DNA from: Neelides folsomi
Lineage: Eukaryota > Arthropoda > Collembola > Neelipleona > Neelidae
Direction of reading: 5' to 3'
Assembly: GCA_034687125.1 (NCBI GenBank)
Contig: JAQGBZ010000455.1
Span: forward strand, 1 to 46,042
DNA length: 46,042 bases
Positions 12,601-24,448 of this stretch are shown piece after piece (within the stretch, counting starts at the first letter, position 1; every line of letters begins with the position of its first letter). A program made the translations under genes and the position numbers. The notes beneath the pieces were generated by a model. The model was not told where the DNA came from and searched no databases. It worked only from the letters and a program-made list of their open reading frames with translations.

Positions 12601-15600
12601 GATTTTATCACATCATAAATTAATGAGTTACGAAGTCATGTTTTATTACCAATGATCACAATCGGAGGAGTTGTTCCAATTCCAGTGATTAAGTGGTAAA
12701 CTTTTCTTTGCTCATCATTGAGAACAAAATCCCCATCGAATAAATTTCTGTAATGGATTTAAGAATTAGGGGCCTAGTCATTATAAGCATTCAGTTATAA
12801 GTTTTAATATGGAATGAGTCAAGTACCATAGGTAAACAACTTACTGAGTATTATGAATAACTTTAATTGGCAAATTGACATCAGGAAATATGAAGTCGAG
12901 GATACTGTTGGATTGAGCGATAGCGAAACGCATACGACCAAAAGTAGTCGCATCAAATAAAAAACTAACTTTTGTTTTAATGATCGATCCAATTGAGAGC
13001 CGATGCTCGTTTACAGTTTTGGGAGTCATCACGACAATTATTACAGTTTTCAATTTTTCGACAATACGCAATTGTTCAGTTTTTCCTCTTATTTCGACAC
13101 CAACAGAATGACAATTGTTAAGTATGAGTTTTGATTTTGGATCGTCTGGTTCGATGTGACTATAATTTAAATTATCAAATAGAAATAGAATTTATGGGCA
13201 AGGAACTTAAATTGAAAAAAAAATAGAATCGGATTTTTAAAATAAGCATTAAAAACAAGAACTCACGTATTCAAATATATCTTGGTGAAGAATTGCCCAC
13301 TAAATGCAGTTACATGTTTAATGTCATCGTTAATTTCCACCGTATAGTTCCCAATTACTCTCAATTCGTCGTACAAATCATATTTTGAAAGTTCTTTAAC
13401 CCTTGCTTCTTGTTCAGTGTTTAAAAAGTAGCCTGAAATAAAATTGATTATTAAAATTCAATCCTGTTTGTACTGTGAAAAATTGAGAAATCACTAGAAA
13501 TGGTGACAATGATATAATTACTAAATAATTAATTTACTCATTTGCAGATGGTATTTGTCTTTTGTCAGTTTTTCTCCCTCATTAAATAAATCATCATCGT
13601 CGAGTTCGAGTGGTGGTGATGAAGATGGCCTAGAAATCACAGTAGTCCTAGGACCTTGTTGAATTATTGACGTCAGTGGGGGATCCACATTCAAATATTT
13701 TACAAGGAAAGGAGGGTTTTTAAAATCAAAAAGAACAGCTTGATTAAAAGGTCCAAGTTGATCAGTAGTGAAGGTAATTTTAATCTTGTAGAAAAATCGA
13801 TCTGGCCAATTTCCCAAATAGAGCAACATATTACTTGGAATAAAAGTGCTAACGACTTGCAGCTGAAAATAATTAAATTCATTTATTTAAAATATTTCGA
13901 ATCACATATTGGCATGAAATATAAGACCCAATTAAAATAATAAAATGTGTTATACCAATTAATACAATAGTATATGCTTACTTTTGATTGGGGATCCAAA
14001 GAGTTAAGGGGAAAAAGGTCAACATCCTTATTAGATTGAACTGAATGATAAACAATTGAAGAAATATAAAACTTATTTCTGTTAAGATCTTGAATCAAAG
14101 CAACTGTCCTAAGAGGATCCTTAGAAGCTACAACCATTGTCCACGTAAATTCCTTTGAATCGCCAGTGTAAGTAAGTTCGAAATCGGATCTGTTTGTCCA
14201 AAAATTTTAATTTGTTAGTATTAACACAAAACATCAAAACAATTGCTACAAACAAATAAATATATTTTATAAAAGCATACTTAAATTTGACAGTTTGGAT
14301 ATCTTCTGCAAATAAGATTTCTTGGTCCGTACATTCAGCCATCTTTTTTTGAAGATCTTGAAGATATCGATAGGCAAAGTTATGTTTTTCAACAAAGGAA
14401 TCAGGTTGGTTAGGGAATTGGTTAGGCCTATGGACAGGAACATTATATTTTTGTGTAGAACTATTATTAAAGGAATTTGATTCATTTGTTAGGTTATGAG
14501 GTTTATTAAACCATGGGCTAGGAGTTATGGGTTGGGTCGGATATTGGCTATTTCTTTCATTTCCAAAATTTCTTCCGTTTTCTTCTGTATTAACTCCATT
14601 CCCTATGCCATTAAATTGTCTATTAACTGCTCCTGGGACATTTTTCCCTGTATTTTTATTTAATTTTTCTGCTATTTGTTTCCTGAATGAAAAATATATA
14701 AATTATATTAAATCAATCGATTTCGATATTGATTGTAAAATGATATATTATTTGTAAATTAAAGAAAATAAATATAATATAAAATTTACTCTAAATTTTT
14801 TCGTTTATTCCATTCAGCAAGTTCTTCTTTAGAATGAGCAGCAATACATTGCTGCCCATACATACAATGGCCTGTATTTCGAGGACATAAATAATATTGT
14901 TGATTACTTTTAGGCGGTGGACGAAATCTGTAATAAAATAATTTATCAATTCAACAATGCTCTTTCAGGTATATGATTGAAATAAATGGCTTATAATTTA
15001 AATTCTAATGTAGAATTGAAATACAAAAATATGGGAAATTATATGGAAAATATTTTTATAAAAATAACATAGTATTAAGTCTAATTTCCTTAATTGTGAC
15101 TTACTTCCAATTGCCCGAAGTATAAGTATTAATTCTATATTCCCATTCTAGCTCAAGTCCTAAATTTTCCTCAATATTTGAGAAAACATTATCATGGGAT
15201 AGGCCAGAACGAATCCCATTCAAAAGATAATCAATTTTTTGTTTTATTTCCTGCATCTGCGGATCTTTGGGACAGACTTTCTTCCAACCATCGACGAGAC
15301 TTCTCATCTCTTCAACCTTATTGAATAAAATAATGATTAATCTCAAAGTAAACTCATTAGTGTTTAACTGTTCGATAATATATATATAATTCATAAATGG
15401 AAAAATAATGTAATTGATGGATTAGTTAATAATTATCACCTTCATTTGATGAGCCAGTCCGGCGAGAGCAACTTTATATCCAATGGAATTTGGATTACTT
15501 TGAGTTCTCCCAATTAATTTGTAACCCTCGCTGATACATTCATCCCATTTCTTAAGTTTCACAAGACAAAGACAAATCTTCTCCAGAACAATTATTTCTT

Positions 15601-15688
15601 TTTCATCAGTAGTCAAATCGGGGTTTTTATCCAATTTGACATTGTCAAATTGCTTCTTTAGTCGCTCCAACTCCTTCTCAAGATTCAT
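9654..15688 (-). CDS. HELZ: HELZ-type SF1 RNA helicase with CCCH zinc finger
   Basis: Complete 19-exon gene of 1308 codons plus stop. Exons (descending): 15688-15440, 15316-15105, 14927-14790, 14682-14281, 14189-13982, 13862-13538, 13432-13267, 13159-12845, 12747-12650, 12574-12466, 12397-12286, 12192-12072, 11966-11848, 11698-11570, 11394-11251, 11103-10917, 10769-10610, 10515-10443, 10313-9654. All introns are GT-AG and the sum is divisible by three. Order: helical TPR-like N-terminus (1-150); FRPPP then a CX6CX5CX3H zinc finger and [10 protein letters not shown] (about 154-195), the vertebrate HELZ signature; Asn-rich linker; beta-rich region; Walker A GPFGTGKT (about 705-712); [14 protein letters not shown] (827-831); GDHMQ (854-858); [23 protein letters not shown] (motif VI region); then a Ser/Asn-rich tail ending in a UBA-like segment ([18 protein letters not shown]). 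HELZ proteins act in cytoplasmic mRNA decay and translation with CCR4-NOT and poly(A)-binding protein; role here is inferred from family. Start chosen at the first in-frame ATG after a TTCAG acceptor. The donor at 11251 (GAG|GTTGAC) is weak. Confidence 0.93.
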
Positions 15689-18600
15689 TCTGAACAATCT
15701 TTTGTCAAAAGAAAATAAATAATATTAAAATTCCCTTGCATTTAAAATAAATTTTTTTTATTAAAACAATGGATGTATTCTATAGCAAAATATTAAACAG
15801 TGGTAGATTTTACACTTACAATTTCCTATTTAAGGAATGGGAGACACGAAGCAAGACTCTTCAAGATGTTATCCCCGTTAATGAGATCTGAAAAATTCAA
15901 TTTGGTAAATGAAATACAAAAATTCCTTTATATTCTTACATCAATTAAATATTCTTGTCTATGTATCAGATTTCCTAAAATATTAAAAGTTCTTAGAAAG
16001 GGAAAATCTTTAAATAGACTTCTCGAGGCCTAGAGAATTCCGAGTAAGATATATTTACTTATTATATTCAAGAGTATCTTACCATATTAAAATAAATATT
16101 TCAACAGTCATCAAGCAATTTAATCTTTGAATTCTATTATTAAAGGGCAAAAAATCTTCCTAATAATAGAGTCAGGTCAGTGCAAAGTGCATTGTTAAAC
16201 GATAAGTTATTACAAATTACAAAAAAATACTTACAATCTAAAACTTAAACTGAATAAACCTAACAATCAGCGGTTATAAAAGTTTAAGATTTTACAGGAC
16301 TCAATAAATAATGAATGAATTGGAAAGTGTCATCGAATATTAATAAGTAATAAAATAAATTCTTGATATTGTAAATAGTATTATTTGTAATTGTGACTCG
16401 AAGTGTATGATGTTTTTAAATGTGAGTCTTAAAGATAACAACTTCTCGTATTTCCTAATATTATACAAACAACCACATGTATGTCAAAGTATCATTTAAT
16501 CTATTAGGTATCAACTATAAACCTTCGTAAAAGATAAAGATTTAATATAACTGACAAAGACAAAATATAAAAGTTAATTTTATTGTAGAATAAGATTTTG
16601 AATTAGTACTTACGGAACAGAATTACATTCTGAAGTATAATTTGTTATAAGCATTAACTTAATATGTTTTAAATGGCTTTCACCAAATATAAAACAAAAT
16701 TTAAGAAGGTATTCAAATCCATGGTCAAAAGAGAGAGCGAACGAACCAGATGAAAATGGGAATAAGAGAGAGAGGACGGGAAGTTTTAACAGTTGGCATA
16801 TATAAAATATCAATGTACAATGTAAAACAACAACTCAAAATACCATGCTCGTACTCGTACAAAAGCACAGAGAGATGATATAATACAAGTCATACAACCT
16901 ACCTGTTAGTTAAAATATATTCCTCGTAGCACTGTAACACATGTTGAGCCTCCTATATACTGAAGCGCACAATTAAAGGCAAATATTCTTAGGGTGAATA
17001 CAAAATATTATAATGCTGTATGTACAAAAGCAAGTTTGAATTTATTAAAATAAGGAATGAGTCCATCTCAAATTGATACTTAATGTTATGTATATTTACT
17101 TACATACACGGCACAGCCGTATCATTAACTTGTCCTGGCAAAATCGATGTCCTGATTTAATACATATACTATCTCCTATTTATTTAAAGGGCTTAAAAGT
17201 ATAGAGACCTCTATGCATGTTTTTAATCCTTGGTAAAATCAATTTTATTACAAATATTTAAGTAGCAGGAAATTAATACTGTTTTTTATCTTGAACGTTT
17301 ATTAGGATAAGCTGCCGCTTTGGGCTAGACGAATTGAAATATCAATAAATCCTTTTCAGTTTACATTTATGCTACATTTACGTAATTTGATACCATTAGA
17401 TAGGATATTAAGTTGATTTGTTGTTCGAATGTCGATTTTGCTCAATGACAATGACATTCATAGCTTTACATTTCATAAGATGATATATCCAACAAACTTG
17501 CTGGTAAGTTTTATAAAAAAGATTTCTATAAAGATTTTTTATTATCTGTCTGAATTGAATTTAGTGAGAATTTACTAATTTCTATTAAAAAGGAAGTTAT
17601 ATATCCACTAATAATCATTATGTATGAATCATTATGTTTACGACCTTGAATAATTATGAGTAATGATGCCTACACAATTAGTACCTACCTATTATTATTA
17701 TATTACCTATTTGGAAGCGTTGTAAGAATATTGCTATCAATAAATAACCTAATAAGTATAACAAGCTTACACTTACATACATTACAATACTAAATAATAC
17801 CTATATACTCATAGACAACCAGGTATAAAATCTAAAATCTAGTTAAGTACCTTACTTAATAATTATTAGTATTTTTAGTATTTGTTTAATTAATTCATAA
17901 TAAATTTTGTCAGTCGAATTCGAAATTATTGTATACCCGAATAAGTATACCCAAAAGGCAATATACTTTAAGTTAAGTTATTGTTTTATAAGATTTTAAG
18001 TAATTTTTATTACTATTAAATATTAATTATGAAACGCTGTACACCTACTTATAATACTAATATTATATAAGTATATTATGTAGAGTACTTACGCAAGTCT
18101 CGATTAGATTTAAATCAATCTGACTTCAAAGAGTTCAAAAGAGTTGATTGACTTGATTGTCTAGAAATATAATGTTATCGCATAAATGTCAAATTAATAA
18201 AATTATATTAGGTAAATTCGTAAATTAATTAAATTAGTAGAAATTATAAATTAGCCTTGCCCTATTACCTGAACAAAAGAAGATTTAACTCAACCGCATC
18301 ACTTTCAAACTGAAGACAAAAAAGTCCAAAAGGAAGAGACAAATCCAGGAGATTGAAGATCTTCTATTTTGTTTCAACCCTTCTTGAGTTAACGTTTTAT
18401 TCAAAACAAGCAACACCCTTTGATTCAAATTCAATTAAATCGCAATTTAATAATAAATTACATGTTTATAAAAGCAGGCATGAAACAAATTCACACACCT
18501 TAAAACTTGTAATCATGATTTTAAACATTAATATTAAACTCTCATCAATTAATATTCATGATTCATGAATAAAAAATTGAAAATAAACATCAACTCACCT

Positions 18601-19497
18601 ATTTTTAGTAACGAAAATAATGATAATGGTGTTTTATAAATCGAACTCCAATCAATCTAGTCCGCGAAAATGACAAGAAATGAAAAGAAATAGAAAATGG
18701 AAACTCCGTTTTCTTTTCCGGTTTCTTTCTGCTCCTTTTCTGTTCCAGTTCCAGTTTCAAATTCGTAATCGTTCGTTTTCCGTTTCAAAAGTTGCAAACC
18801 TCGCGTGCAATAGACTCAGAATATGCGTATATTTATGTTCCTTTATGGGGCGAGTATAGACTTATATATCCAAATTCAAACTATATTTATGTAATTGTAT
18901 ACGAGTGCTGGATTAAATAGCTTATTTTAATAATCAAATAAAATAAAAACAACGGCAAATGGCAAATATTAAAACTTTGGCGATTTGAATCAATCAAGGA
19001 AGTCACGCAACATTGATAACACTAATAAATGATATATTCATTGTGAATTTTTGAATTCATGATGCAAAAGATTGTAGAATTAGGCTACTTTAATTTACCA
19101 CAAAACATTTTACGACCCAAGAAGTTAAATTAATTTTTATAAACCAGTTATAATAATTTCAATAAAAAGTCAAGATAGACCCGATTACCTATTGTATCGC
19201 ATAACACCTAGATATTTTTACGAAAGAGTATAATGTATATGATTTGTAAGCAGTTTAATGTAAGTTATAATGAACTCAAATTAACATTTTAAATATTAAG
19301 AATATTAAATTGTATGTTATTTGATGAAAATTCAATATGATAATTATTTTACTTTAAAGTATATTAAGGAATTTGAGGTCGATGATAAATAATTCATAGT
19401 TTTATATTTGCTTTGAAATCGATTGAAAGCTTAGCCAATTTTAATTATCAAACAGAATTTTTATATGATATAAGAACTTAGACCGTTATTGTTAAAT
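15689..19497. other. AT-rich spacer upstream of HELZ
   Basis: No coding gene recognised. Short open frames at 15800-16033 (+), 16610-16813 (-) and 18353-18568 (+) lack domains and splice continuity. Apart from the possible leader exon near 18.6-18.85 kb nothing distinctive is seen. Confidence 0.5.
18599..18850 (-). promoter_or_regulatory. Possible 5'-UTR exon/promoter of HELZ
   Basis: A minus-strand segment that is purine-rich and less AT-rich than its surroundings ends at a consensus donor (AATAG|GTGAGT, exon side at 18599). The first coding exon of HELZ is preceded by an acceptor (TTGTTCAG before the ATG at 15688), so a spliced leader exon here is plausible. The upstream limit is approximate and no TATA box is evident. 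Inference only. Confidence 0.35.
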
Positions 19498-20978
19498 TCA
19501 TCCAGTAACAAAAAATGCTCCGCTTGAATTTTTCACAGCCTGTTGTCCTGTTGGGGAAGTTGTAACAGTGCTCACGGCACCAGTATTCAAATTCTGAACT
19601 CTGTATATAGGTTGGCCATAAACGTTATATCCTGTTAAAGTCACTGCTGAGACAGTTCCATCAGAATTTCTCACGTTAGTTGCTATTAAAAAATATTCCA
19701 CAATGTTAAATTAGTGTAATTAATATACAATATTTCTTTCATGTTTTGTATTATTTATTCTCAATTTAAGAAGATATTAAATGAATATCATCATTTCGTC
19801 ATAAATTATAACGGATGTTGCTCAATACGTTGATAAATTTTTATATAAAAAACTTTATTATTGATAATGAAATTAAATTTTACTTGGTTGAGGAGGAACA
19901 GAAGTAGCAATTGTAAAGAGACTTGTCGTTGTCACTGGAGGAAGAGTGGGAGATGGATTGGGAAAAGGTGCTGGAGTAATAATCGGTGCTGGAGTAACAA
20001 TTGGTGCTGGAGTAATTGGCGCTGGAGTAATAATTGGCGCTGGAGTAAGTGGTGCTGCAGTAATTATGGGAGCTATTGAAAAAATTAAAAAATGATAATT
20101 TTCTTCATAAACTGATAAGTTCGACGACAAATGATTTTGATTGAATTGACAACATGAGTTATTTGTTTGAAGTCTTATAAACAATAGGGGTTAAATACCT
20201 GGAGCTAATGTAGCCGGATTGAATCCAGGACTGGGAGTTACAATAGGAGCTGGTGCGGGTGCGGGATTCACATAAAAAGTCCCTGCAGAATTTTGAACTG
20301 CAGTATTTCCGTATGGGTCGTAGCTCACAAAAGAAGTGACTCCAGTATTTTGGTTTACAACTTTGTAAATAGGTTGACCTAAGAAGAGCATAAGAATATT
20401 CAACATCATGCTGACTAATTAACCGACAAATCTGTTGTATAAATTTGTATAATGTGCATTGATAAAGCAAAATATGACCATAAACATTGTATCCGACCAA
20501 TTGCACAGTGCTCACAGTCCCATCAGCATTCACAACTCGATTAACTAAGAAATATTTCACTAAATGTTAAATGTCTTTCATATTATGAATACTTAAAATT
20601 GTTAATGCGAGATTAATCGTGTTTGTATTTTTACTAGGTTGATTAAAGACGTTTTGGACGGAAGTAAAAAGTGAATTTGAAGTAATGGGTGGAAAGCCAG
20701 TTGATGGTCCAACTGCTGGAGCATATTGTATCGGAGTCATATAGTTTGGATACATCAAATAACATTTTTCAAGAGCATTCTTATAAGTATAAATATAAAG
20801 AATTAATTTTTCATCTCAAAGTGCATAATCTTGAAAGCATTAACATTATTCATTTAAGATTTTAAAATACCAGAAGTTTTGGTTCCATTTCAAAATTCTT
20901 TGTTAGAATTTCAGGAGTTTTACTTGATGTAATTGCTACGATTGTAGCGAAAGCAAAAATTTTGAGTATAAGCCCCAT
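19498..20978 (-). CDS. Secreted repeat protein with Pro-Ala-Thr linker, family unknown
   Basis: Six exons: 20978-20871, 20779-20635, 20559-20479, 20378-20199, 20072-19884, 19682-19498; total 888 bases, 295 aa. It starts with a signal peptide (MGLILKIFAFATIVAITSS). Two copies of a ~60-residue unit follow, with pattern DGTVSxVxLxGYNVYGQPIY, then VxNxNTGxxSxV, xPxGxxAVxNSxGxFxV. They are separated by a linker of PAPI(I/V)TPAP repeats and a TTTSLFTIATSVPPQP segment. The N-terminal segment (PITSNSLFTSVQNVFNQP) echoes the latter, so the repeat appears to include a preceding 'SLFT...QP' piece. Copy 1 has an intron splitting TATG|GT; copy 2 lacks it. In copy 2 the acceptor seems displaced: the bases homologous to copy 1's TTTAG|TG read TTG|TG, and an internal TTTTTTAATAG is used instead. 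No known domain is recognised; the composition suggests a structural or cuticle/mucus-type extracellular protein. Function is unassigned. Confidence 0.8.
19970..20060 (-). repeat. Coding minisatellite (Pro-Ala-Pro-Ile linker)
   Basis: About five imperfect tandem units of 15-18 bases (plus-strand core GGTGCTGGAGTAA with variable AT-rich spacer) encode the PAPI(I/V)TPAP stretch of the secreted protein at 19498-20978. Units differ by whole codons, as expected for slippage within a reading frame. Confidence 0.85.
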
Positions 20979-22246
20979 CTTATAATCTTCAAACATTATA
21001 AGCCATGATTAAGTAATTGTGATTGTTATAATTTGTATTTGTATTCACTATATCCTGAATAAACGAATTATTTATAAATGATGTGTTATTTTGTCAAATT
21101 ACCTTTCGTTAACTCCTTCACTGAAATAACTATTAATGAAGATTATAGTGGTTTAACAAGTTACCAAATGTGGAAGGTATATGAAGGTTAAGGGTAAAGG
21201 TGAAGTTAAAAAGGCTAAAAAATATTTTTATTTGATCGTATTTATATGTTTCGACACACGCATCATAAGATAGTATAAAAGTTATAATTATTTCATTATG
21301 AAAAATTATATTTAAAGCAGCATTTATGTAATGCCCCAATATGTTGTCCATTGTGTAAAGATGGTGTAAATTACTGTAAACTCAAACTTAATACAAATAT
21401 TTTGTCAATGAATGACGTCTTTGTGGTATGAATTTCATTCAATTCTTCATTCTTGAATAAATGATTAAAAATAATTATGTAAACATTAGGCGATTCTTCG
21501 AAGATAATCTTATTATAATGTACTTACCTATAAATTAGATATATTGTATAAAATAAATAAATGAAAGTACAAACATATGTACTGTTTCATTACTTACGCT
21601 AAAACCACCCTTGAGATTTTAAAAGTAAAAAAGGGTATTTCTATGGAAAAATTTCGGATTTTTAACCTTATAATTACGATATCATTTAATTATTCGAAAT
21701 TAAATATAGGTAATATACATTACACATAATACTCATTTTCGGCGCGAGTTCGTGGTGGGAGTTTGGAGTGGACGAACCAAGTGGAGTTGATTTGGTTTAA
21801 ATTTTAAATGTATAATTTTTCACTGTTGAGTGATTTTAATTAAATAATAAATATATTTATAATTTTAAAGTGACTTAATTTATTTGCACACGTTGTCAAT
21901 AGGTTAATTTTGAAAATAAACAACATTTTAAATTTAACATACTAATGCGTACATTAATTTTAATGACGCATATTTCATAAACAAACAACAGAATTTTTAT
22001 TATATATTTACATTCATGAATGTTCAAAATATTAATTTTTATATTCATCTAATCTAACTTGGTTTGAAGGTTGAATTTTATGTGGGTATCGAATTCACTA
22101 TTCCTGTCATTACGATCAATCCAAGATCGGTTAATTTAACTCCCACACTTTACAGCTAAATGTTAATTTATCGTGATTATGCGACTTAATGACTTGTGCA
22201 TTAGTGTTATCAGCCATGTCATTATTGCGAATATTGAAATAATAAT

Positions 22247-22292
22247 TTTTATCAGTAACATACCAATAAAAAGTTTTTTGTTACTGATAAAA
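22247..22292. repeat. Perfect 14-bp inverted repeat (hairpin)
   Basis: Left arm TTTTATCAGTAACA at 22247-22260 and exact reverse complement TGTTACTGATAAAA at 22279-22292, with an 18-base AT-rich loop. It lies downstream of the 147-aa secreted gene. Could be a remnant of an inverted-repeat element or a structured RNA; no partner sequence identifies it. Confidence 0.8.
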
Positions 22293-22633
22293 GTTTTCAT
22301 TGTTCTAAAATGAATAACTTGAGAGGAAATGCACAATGTAGTTCTCATGATATGGCTATGAATGATGCTGACTTGCTAATGCTTTTATCGGTATTTTATA
22401 TTATTCAAGAAAATCATTAATGCGATTTTATTTATGTATTTTATCTTATAGCACTTAATATACTAATATTGCATAATATTGGTTCACATTGTAATTAAGT
22501 TATTGTTTCAATACCAGATCATATTTAACATAAGTATTTGATTTATTTTATCATATAATTCATTTTATAAATACCCTATTGGAAATGTTTTTAATGAAAT
22601 TAACACATAAAGATTGATGATTGAAATCATGTT

Positions 22634-22639
22634 TTTATT
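22634..22639 (-). terminator. Poly(A) signal AATAAA of the 147-aa secreted gene
   Basis: AATAAA on the minus strand about 30 bases past the stop codon at 22669-22671. It predicts a very short 3' UTR. Inferred from motif and position. Confidence 0.5.
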
Positions 22640-22668
22640 TTCATCACAATAATATTTTCATCCCTAGT

Positions 22669-23547
22669 TCATAGAAATATAACTTTGCCATTAGTTAGCA
22701 CGGCTTTCTGGCCGCTTGGAGTTGTTGTGACCAAGCTGACAACATTACCGGTCACAACCTTTTGAATGAGTTTATTATAGATATTCATTCCAGCTGGCGA
22801 AACTAATAATGAGAATTTTTACTCAAACATTGAATTTCTGAATCTTACTCTACATAAAACACTGCTTCTTGTAATGATATTGATGATAGTGGAATTAAGA
22901 TTTTTGATTACCTGTTGACGTAATTCCTTTACTGTCTTTAACATTAGTTCCTAATTGTCACCATAATATGAAAATAATTCAATTCATTTACTCATCAATA
23001 TACTTAAATATAAAAAATGTGTTTTGATATCGTAGTTTAATATGTTTGATATTACCAAGCGTCTGAGGCACGGGCACTACAGATGTAACTGAAAAAACGT
23101 GAAAACATTAAAAACGAAAGGTATTGATTTTTGATTAAGGATTTAGATTATGTTTATGTTAAATAGAAGTTTACAAAGTTTTGCAGTGGTAACTGGTCCA
23201 TTTGCAGTTACTCCAGAAGGAATTGGGACTAAACCACCATTGTTGGGATTAGGGGTAGGAACGGGCACAAGTCCGCCGTTTCCTCCGCCTCCACCAGTTC
23301 CTCCGTATTGTTTAAGTGACTAAAAAGTATTATTTTATAAAATATTTGAAAAAGCATACCTACCTAAATATCAGAATTAGACAGTACAATTATTGCCTAA
23401 TGCTCATTAAAGTATTTAATATTCAAAGTAATTATTTTATCGTTTTAGACATACTCCTGCAATTTTTGAATATACAAATTCTCCATGTTCTTCACTACTT
23501 CCATATGCAACTCCAGCGAGAAGACTGAATAAGATAATGAACTTCAT
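22669..23547 (-). CDS. Small secreted Gly/Pro-rich protein, paralog of the 295-aa neighbour
   Basis: Five exons: 23547-23455, 23319-23175, 23088-23056, 22950-22912, 22802-22669; total 444 bases, 147 aa, GT-AG throughout. Signal peptide MKFIILFSLLAGVAYGS, then a Gly-rich stretch (YGGTGGGGGNGG), a Pro/Asn-rich piece with the near-repeat GGLVPVP/GGLVPIP, two micro-exons of 33 and 39 bases, and a C-terminal unit VTGNVVSLVTTTPSGQKAVL. This last part matches the second half of the neighbour's repeat (NTGAVSTVTTSPTGQQAV), so the two genes are diverged tandem paralogs in the same orientation. No known domain. The TATATAAATA box just upstream suggests strong, focused transcription. Likely an extracellular product; role unknown. 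Confidence 0.75.
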
Positions 23548-23593
23548 TTTGTTTTCAATTGTTTAAACTGTAGAATAGAGATTAACATGCATT

Positions 23594-23603
23594 TATTTAT
23601 ATA
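23594..23603 (-). promoter_or_regulatory. TATA box of the 147-aa secreted gene
   Basis: TATATAAATA on the minus strand about 47 bases before the ATG at 23547, leaving room for a start site near 23570 and a ~25-base leader. Motif and spacing are typical of a TATA-driven core promoter. Confidence 0.55.
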
Positions 23604-24448
23604 CTTTTATATGATGACGTACTTTCATTTTAGGTAACATTTTTCAATTCACGTTTTGACATTCCAGATTTAACAAAAAATAAGAGTAATAATGTAACAC
23701 GTGTTTTTTCAATACTTTGATTATCGATTCATTATTTGATTAAACCTTATACAGAATGCAAATATTTGATCGCAAGCTCATAAACTTATAATTTTTGGTC
23801 TTCAATTCAATTTATTTAATAGAATTTGCGATTTAGCTTTCAATCAATACAGACCTACAATTTTATGTACAGATAGAACGTATATTATTAAGTACTTTAT
23901 TACTTATTTTAAGTCATGCCATGTCTTATGTATAAGAATGAATTGCCCAATAAAGATGCAGTCGTTAGCTATACACTTCCTTATGTTTTTTTACATAAGG
24001 TATTAACTTTTTATTGATAAAGTTAATATACCATAATACATAAAATATTTACAAAAGATCAAAGATCAATTACAAATACAAAATTTTAATGCCAACAAAT
24101 GAGTGTACAACTAATATCACAGTCTACGCTCTACTAGTCAGCATATTACATATTTTGTAATTAAATTAAATGTTAAATTCAATCGAATTCCTACATACAC
24201 AATATAAATATTGTAGGTAATACATACAAATAGTTCAGTTCTAATTTAAACTTATGTTTAACTTTGTAAAAAAATATTTACAAAAATACTTAATAGTAAT
24301 TAAACTTAACAAATATCCACACATACATAAATACAGACAAATATTTAACTCATATTCATAATATCATGCATATAAAATAATAACAACTGTCAGCCAGTTT
24401 CAATAAATATTTATGTATATGAGTAAATAAGTAAGTAGTAAAGTAAGC
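23604..24448. other. Spacer containing two adjacent perfect hairpins
   Basis: AT-rich sequence between the secreted gene's promoter and the 3' end of the acyltransferase. The only distinctive structure is the double hairpin at 23979-24028. Confidence 0.5.
23979..24028. repeat. Two back-to-back perfect hairpins
   Basis: CCTTATGT-(T)6-ACATAAGG at 23979-24000 is directly followed by TATTAACTTT-TTATTGAT-AAAGTTAATA at 24001-24028. The arms are 8 and 10 bp with no mismatch, and there is no gap between the two structures. Confidence 0.8.

Larger units (their letters stand above)
20979..22668. other. Spacer between the two secreted-protein genes
   Basis: AT-rich. Contains the strong hairpin at 22247-22292 but no convincing third family member; short minus-strand frames at 21133-21351 and 22163-22348 have no signal-peptide/repeat pattern. 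Confidence 0.5.

Noticed and set aside
15800..16033. Plus-strand 77-codon frame upstream of HELZ
   Set aside because: No recognisable domain and no splice context; AT-rich composition makes such frames common.
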